This document shows, in pieces, positions 31,906 through 35,946 of a stretch of 35,946 bases of DNA. The stretch is from BS750m-G62 sp964577175 (GTDB lineage Bacteria > Planctomycetota > Phycisphaerae > FEN-1346). The translations under genes were made by a program, and so were the position numbers. A model generated the notes under the pieces. It saw only the letters and a list, made by a program, of their open reading frames with translations. It made no database searches and was not told the origin of the DNA. How positions within the stretch are numbered: the first letter of the stretch is position 1; the number at the start of each line of letters is the position of its first letter. The DNA is taken from NCBI GenBank assembly GCA_964577175.1, contig CAZNYC010000028.1, positions 1 through 35,946 of the forward strand, given 5' to 3'.

Positions 31906-32177
31906 CACTCTGGCGTTGGGTTTTGGCTGGGCAGGTCTAGCGGTGGGGCAGGGCGTCGTCGGTGCCAGTGGCCCGTCCGTTTTCCTCCGGGATACCCTTC
32001 GCTCCCAGCCCCGGCAACCGCGCCAGCGCCGACCGCTCGTCCTCGATCAGCGTGTGGGTGTAGTGGTCCATCGTGAGCGTAATGGTCGAGTGGCGGGCGA
32101 GGCTCTTCGCCACGGCGGGGGCGAGCCCCGAGCGGGCCAGCCGCGTGAGAAAAGAGTGCCTGAGGGCGTGGAAGTCC
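31825..32177. repeat. 353-bp duplicated segment, copy A
   Basis: By eye this segment is identical to 35465-35817 (offset 3640 bp). It starts in the PEP codons of the PEP-CTERM gene, covers its stop codon, and ends within the catalytic part of a convergent integrase remnant. Flanking DNA differs immediately outside. Perfect identity implies a recent duplication or gene conversion. Confidence 0.9.
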
Positions 32178-32280
32178 GCCACGCGTCCGGCCGCGTCGCG
32201 CAAAACGTGGGCGGCATCGCCCGCGGCGGTTGCCCGGAACCGCCGCGCCACCACCCAAGGTTGAACTGCTCCAGACCCTC
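31937..32280 (-). pseudogene. Tyrosine recombinase (phage integrase family), C-terminal remnant A
   Basis: This reading frame encodes the catalytic end of a tyrosine recombinase: the HxxR box in DFHALRHSFL, the LARHST helix, and the nucleophile Tyr in MDHYTHT. A 35-residue Lys-poor, Ala/Gly-rich tail follows. No N-terminal core-binding domain or box I Arg is seen upstream, because the frame runs into the promoter of the next gene. I call it a truncated remnant. It converges on the PEP-CTERM gene, ending 32 bp from its stop. Confidence 0.85.
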
Positions 32281-32286
32281 CCGCGT

Positions 32287-32314
32287 TTGACAACCCGCTC
32301 CTTTCAGGTATAAT
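32287..32314 (+). promoter_or_regulatory. Consensus sigma-70 promoter
   Basis: Perfect TTGACA (32287-32292) and TATAAT (32309-32314) boxes are separated by 16 bp. This is the strongest promoter in the window. It predicts transcription from about 32321 and a leader of nearly 90 nt before the PEP-CTERM gene at 32409. Confidence 0.88.
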
Positions 32315-32353
32315 ACAGCAGGAAAACACGGGGTTATTCGGTGAGATGGAGCG

Positions 32354-32396
32354 GACCCCGGGGGAGGATTATCCTCTTCCGGGGTCTATCTTTTTT
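32354..32396 (+). promoter_or_regulatory. Terminator-like hairpin in the 5' leader of a PEP-CTERM gene
   Basis: A 15-bp stem (32354-32368 with 32372-32386, two G-U pairs) with a 3-nt loop is followed by TATC and six T residues (32391-32396). The gene SD, GGGAGGA, begins at 32397 immediately after. It has the form of an intrinsic terminator placed between a consensus promoter and its gene, so it could attenuate transcription or control ribosome access. No obvious alternative antiterminator is identified. Confidence 0.75.
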
Positions 32397-32408
32397 GGGA
32401 GGAAACCC

Positions 32409-33797
32409 ATGATGCGCGTTGCGATACGGGTGTGCGTGGCGGTTCTCGCGGCCTTGCTGACGGTCTCGGCGGCCGAGGCCGGGCTCCTTCTCGACTTCGG
32501 CTCCACGGCGTACACGGGCACCGATTCTCCCGCCCACGCCGACGGGGCGGTCACGGGCAGTTCGTGGAACAGTTTCGCCACGGACAAGACCTCGGGGTTC
32601 GTGGACGAGGACGGCGTTGCCGTCGCCGGCCTCGAGGTCGATTTCGGCGTCGAGACGGCCGCTGGCAGCAAGACGGTCGATTACAGCCTCGCCACGAAGG
32701 CGGCCTCCTACAGCGGGAGCCCCACTTACGCCCTCTTCAACTCCGACCTCGGCACCGACCACGTCGTCCGCGACAGCGGGAGCACGGAGGGCGTCGCCCT
32801 GGCCGTCAAGGGGCTCGCTCTCGGCACCTACGACGTCTACCTGACGGGGTTCCGCGGCGACACCGGCGCCAACGCCGGCAAGACGTACCAGACGGCTTGG
32901 GCCACGGGTGCGGCCGACGTCACCGACTGGACCACCGCCCCCACCGCTCCCCGGCCGAACAGCACGGCCGCGCCGGCCGGCAACTGGGTCGAACGCGACA
33001 ACTACCTGAAGTTCACCGTCACGCTCGATGCGGCCGCGCCCAACCTGTACGTCTTCGACCGGTGCGATTCCTACATCGGCGTCCTGAACAGCATGGAGAT
33101 CGTGGAGGGCAGTCTTCCCGGCACGGGCGATCTCGTGTACGTCGATTACGAGAACACCCACGGCACCTCGAACGTGTCCATCAACCAGTACAACGCGAAT
33201 ACCGGGCAGCACTGGCAGGCCGTCTTCGGCGCAGGGGCGGACGACTCGAACGACCGCACGAGCGGCGACGGCCTCCGGATGGCTGACTCCACCGTTCCGA
33301 ACCAAGGGTATTTTCTGGCCGGCATCCCGAGCGGCGCCGACACCGTCGCTTTCGCCTGGACGGACGACGGCCCGGCCGTCGACGTCTCGGATCTCGATAC
33401 GATGTCCGCCGTCCTGAACAACGCCTCCACCGACGACCGCGTCCGCTTCGCCCTCCTCATCGGCGACCAGTGGTACGCCAGCGACGACGCCCTCGGCATC
33501 GATCCGGCCGGCGTCGGCTTCAACAACTGGTCGAACGCCCGGGAGGTCTCGCTCGACGTCGTGGCCGACGCCTCGGCGTGGCGGCTGCTGGAGGTGGATC
33601 CTGGCACGTCGCTGGCGCTGGGCGCCACCGCGTCGTCGGGTCTCGCGGGCGGGGTCGATGCGTTCGGCCTCTTCATGGAGATCGACGGCGAGGGGCTCGT
33701 GCGGCTCGATGACTTCACGGTCACGCCGGAGCCCGCCAGCCTCGTTCTGTTGGGGCTTGGGGCCGGCGGTCTCGCCTTCCGCCGCCGCCGGCGCTGA
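32409..33797 (+). CDS. PEP-CTERM surface protein with a shared C-terminal module
   Basis: This 462-residue exported protein has a signal peptide (residues 1-22 or so, ending AAEAG). An N-terminal domain follows (about 23-235) starting LLLDFGSTAYTGTDSPAHAD and containing GTYDVYLTGFRG and SYIGVLNSMEI, a beta-sandwich style surface domain. A C-terminal module (about 240-440) includes NTGQHWQAVFGAGADDSNDR and DDRVRFALLIGDQWYASDDA. It ends with PEPASLVLLGLGAGGLAFRRRR. The C-terminal module is strongly similar to that of the next gene. Two adjacent ATGs (32409, 32412) follow GGGAGGA. Confidence 0.87.
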   Translation: MMRVAIRVCVAVLAALLTVSAAEAGLLLDFGSTAYTGTDSPAHADGAVTGSSWNSFATDKTSGFVDEDGVAVAGLEVDFGVETAAGSKTVDYSLATKAASYSGSPTYALFNSDLGTDHVVRDSGSTEGVALAVKGLALGTYDVYLTGFRGDTGANAGKTYQTAWATGAADVTDWTTAPTAPRPNSTAAPAGNWVERDNYLKFTVTLDAAAPNLYVFDRCDSYIGVLNSMEIVEGSLPGTGDLVYVDYENTHGTSNVSINQYNANTGQHWQAVFGAGADDSNDRTSGDGLRMADSTVPNQGYFLAGIPSGADTVAFAWTDDGPAVDVSDLDTMSAVLNNASTDDRVRFALLIGDQWYASDDALGIDPAGVGFNNWSNAREVSLDVVADASAWRLLEVDPGTSLALGATASSGLAGGVDAFGLFMEIDGEGLVRLDDFTVTPEPASLVLLGLGAGGLAFRRRRR

Positions 33798-33853
33798 GGC
33801 GCTGCGGCGACGGCGGTTTCTCACCTGCACCGCGTTGGGAAATGGAGCCTGCC

Positions 33854-35545
33854 ATGACACGTTTCGCACGAATCGTTGTATACGGCGTTGGCGGACTGGT
33901 GGCCCTGGCGGCGGCGGGCGCCGCCGCGGCGGGCGTGGCCACCGGAGACGCCTCCCAGATCGAATCGATTCCCGACCTCGTCGGGTTCTGGACGTTCGGC
34001 GAGGCCCCGGGCCAGCAGCGCGTCTCCCAGGGTACGCCGTCATCGCATCCGCTGAGCGAAGTGGCCAAGGCCGGGGCCGCCCCCACGATCGGGCGGCTGG
34101 ACGAAGGACCGTTCTCCGGCCATGCCGCTCATTTCGACGGTCAGCACTACCTGCGCCTTCCGTACGCCGATACCGGCGACCTCAATATCAACGGGGCGGC
34201 CGCCGAGGTCAGCATGATCGCCTTCATTAGACTCGATACCATGTCCAAGACCGTGGCCGGCATGTGGTACGAGGGCGGCGGGGCCTACGACGACGTCGGC
34301 AGCCGCCAGTACGCCCTCCTCATGGACATGCCGATGTACGGCGGCAACGACCAGGTCACGCCGCACATCTCCGCCGAGGGCGGCGTCAGCCGGCGGGCCG
34401 ACGGTTCCGCCATGCCCTGGTGCGTCGATTACGCCGCCAGCGACTCGACCGTCGAAACCGGGACGTGGGTCTCCGTCGGTTTCACCTACGATTCCGACTA
34501 CATCCGGGCCTTCTACAACGGCGCGTTTGAGGAGCGCCCCGTCGACCCCGACGCCGACAACCGGACCGACTCCTACTTCACCGACGAGGGGCCCGGCGGT
34601 GAGGATCGCGGCATGAACCCGTACTATCACGGCAAGCCGATCTTCGAGTACGACCCGGCGATCCACAGCGAAACCAAGCCGCAGGGCGGGGCGGATTTCA
34701 CCGTCGGCTCGCGGTACTCCGGCGGCAGTTTCTTCGGCGAGCCGATGCGCGGGGCCATCGGCGGCCTGGCGGTCTTCGACCGGGCCCTCACGGAGTCCGA
34801 GATGCTCCAGGCCCACGAATCGGCCAACCTGGCCCTCCTGAACGCCGGGCCGCCTCCGCCGCCCGGCACGATCCTGCTCACCGATTTCGAGAACACCGTC
34901 GGGTCCAACAACATCTCCATCAACGCCTACAACGCCAACACGGGCGAGCACTGGACCGCCCTCTTCGGCCCCGGCGCGGACGGCTCGAACGACCGCGACA
35001 GCGGCGACGGCCTCCGCATCGCCGACTCCACCCTCGGCGACACGGGCTTCTTCCTGGCCGGCATCCCTAGCGGCGCCGACACCGTCGGCTTCGCCTGGAC
35101 CGACGACGGCCCGGGCGTCGAGGTGGCGGACCTGGAGACGATCTCCGCCCGCCTCAACAACAAGTCCACCGACGACCGCGTCCGATTCGCTCTCCTCATC
35201 GGCGACCAGTGGTACGCCAGCGACGACGCCCTCGGCATCGACCCCGCGGGTATCGGCTACAGCAACTGGACGAACGCCGAGCAGGTCTCGCTCGACGTCG
35301 TGACCGACGCCTCGGCGTGGCGTATGCTGGAGGTGGACCCCGGCACGTCGCTCTCGCTGGGGGCGACCGCGTCGTCGGACCTCGCGGGCACGGTCGACGC
35401 GGTCGGCGTGTTCATGGAAATCGACGGCGCGGGCCTCGTCCGGCTGGACGACTTCATCGTCACGCCCGAGCCCGCGACGCTGGCCCTGCTGGCCCTCGGC
35501 GGCTTCGGTCTGCTGGCCCGTCGAAGACGGAGGCAGGCGGCCTGA
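33854..35545 (+). CDS. PEP-CTERM surface protein with LamG-like domain and shared C-terminal module
   Basis: This 563-residue exported protein has a signal-like N terminus (1-30). A concanavalin A/LamG-like domain follows (about 35-325; LVGFWTFGEAPGQ, AHFDGQHYLRLPYADTGDL, GTWVSVGFTYDSDYIRAFYNG, GAIGGLAVFDRALTESEM are its pieces). Then comes the same module as in the upstream gene (about 335-535), and PEPATLALLALGGFGLLARR. The start 33854 follows GGAG at 7 nt; ATG 33842 is weaker. Its last codons are identical in DNA to those of the gene at 31294-31905, not to its closer relative upstream, which points to gene conversion at the 3' end. Confidence 0.88.
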   Translation: MTRFARIVVYGVGGLVALAAAGAAAAGVATGDASQIESIPDLVGFWTFGEAPGQQRVSQGTPSSHPLSEVAKAGAAPTIGRLDEGPFSGHAAHFDGQHYLRLPYADTGDLNINGAAAEVSMIAFIRLDTMSKTVAGMWYEGGGAYDDVGSRQYALLMDMPMYGGNDQVTPHISAEGGVSRRADGSAMPWCVDYAASDSTVETGTWVSVGFTYDSDYIRAFYNGAFEERPVDPDADNRTDSYFTDEGPGGEDRGMNPYYHGKPIFEYDPAIHSETKPQGGADFTVGSRYSGGSFFGEPMRGAIGGLAVFDRALTESEMLQAHESANLALLNAGPPPPPGTILLTDFENTVGSNNISINAYNANTGEHWTALFGPGADGSNDRDSGDGLRIADSTLGDTGFFLAGIPSGADTVGFAWTDDGPGVEVADLETISARLNNKSTDDRVRFALLIGDQWYASDDALGIDPAGIGYSNWTNAEQVSLDVVTDASAWRMLEVDPGTSLSLGATASSDLAGTVDAVGVFMEIDGAGLVRLDDFIVTPEPATLALLALGGFGLLARRRRRQAA

Positions 35546-35817
35546 CACTCTGGCGTTGGGTTTTGGCTGGGCAGGTCTAGCGGTGGGGCAGGGCGTCGTC
35601 GGTGCCAGTGGCCCGTCCGTTTTCCTCCGGGATACCCTTCGCTCCCAGCCCCGGCAACCGCGCCAGCGCCGACCGCTCGTCCTCGATCAGCGTGTGGGTG
35701 TAGTGGTCCATCGTGAGCGTAATGGTCGAGTGGCGGGCGAGGCTCTTCGCCACGGCGGGGGCGAGCCCCGAGCGGGCCAGCCGCGTGAGAAAAGAGTGCC
35801 TGAGGGCGTGGAAGTCC
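35465..35817. repeat. 353-bp duplicated segment, copy B
   Basis: Identical by eye to 31825-32177. It comprises the PEP-CTERM tail, the 32-bp convergent spacer and the 3' end of the integrase frame. Divergence starts abruptly after GAAGTCC at the right edge and before CCCGAG at the left edge. Confidence 0.9.
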
Positions 35818-35946
35818 ACGACGCGACCCGAGGCGTCGGGCGTGGCCAGGAAATCGGACTTCCACCGTTCCCGCCGTTCCTTCCGGCCCGGGCGGTTGCA
35901 AGGCCATCGGTTCGGAGAAGGACGGCAAGGACCTCGTGGTGACGTT
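35577..35946 (-). pseudogene. Tyrosine recombinase C-terminal part B, runs off the window
   Basis: This has the same catalytic end as remnant A (HALRH, LARHST, DHYTHT). Here the frame stays open through RKERRERWKSDFLATPDASG to the window edge, a plausible integrase core. It may therefore be part of a longer or complete integrase beyond 35946. Whether it is intact cannot be judged. Its stop codon lies 32 bp from the PEP-CTERM stop codon, convergent. Confidence 0.75.

Overview
The window is GC-rich, densely coded bacterial DNA, most likely from a member of the Planctomycetota (Phycisphaerae-like). This is an inference from the combination of PEP-CTERM surface proteins, pseudopilin-like secreted proteins with C-terminal GHxD-type ends, polysaccharide-degrading enzymes, GC-rich palindromic intergenic repeats and GTG/ATG starts with strong Shine-Dalgarno (SD) sites. 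No 16S or other phylogenetic marker is present.

Region 1 (1-4.1 kb) holds two convergent secreted carbohydrate-active enzymes: a GH5-type glycoside hydrolase and a heparinase II/III-like polysaccharide lyase. Between them lie tandem 69-bp repeats.

Region 2 (4.48-20.46 kb) is the centrepiece, sixteen co-directional genes behind a sigma-70-like promoter. In order they are: sulfhydrogenase beta- and gamma-like (HydB/HydG or AsrA/AsrB type) diaphorase subunits; a short NuoG-like iron-sulfur/molybdopterin-fold protein; a HycB-like four-cluster ferredoxin; and a group 4 [NiFe] hydrogenase core (NuoH-, NuoB- and fused NuoC-NuoD-like subunits). The large subunit carries both CxxC nickel motifs. Then come a NuoL-like pump subunit, an MbhD/MbhE-like fusion, MrpB, C, D, E, F and G, a HycF/NuoI-like ferredoxin and a HycI-type maturation protease. 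The layout predicts a membrane-bound, ion-translocating hydrogenase that exchanges electrons with NAD(P)H (or a sulfur compound) through its own diaphorase module. The Mrp end is translationally coupled by 4-8 nt overlaps, whereas the hydrogenase gene boundaries are peppered with about 100-bp palindromic repeats and other hairpins.

Region 3 (20.5-22.8 kb) has an orphan membrane histidine kinase, a tRNA-Lys(CUU) with its own promoter and terminator, and the 3' part of a second, broken tRNA.

Region 4 (22.8-31.9 kb) looks like a metal-homeostasis and surface-protein locus. A minus-strand feo operon encodes a DtxR-FeoA fusion regulator, FeoB, a FeoB-associated Cys-rich mini-protein, an unknown 84-aa protein and HemP. 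It is controlled by two near-identical palindromes, one overlapping the -10/+1 of the regulator promoter. It is flanked on both sides by PEP-CTERM genes paired with pseudopilin genes, and by a His-rich FmdE-like lipoprotein.

Region 5 (31.8-35.9 kb) carries two further PEP-CTERM proteins sharing a roughly 200-residue C-terminal module. One has a consensus promoter and a terminator-like hairpin in its leader. A 353-bp identical duplication covers the tail of a PEP-CTERM gene plus the 3' end of a convergent tyrosine-recombinase remnant, at both edges of this region.
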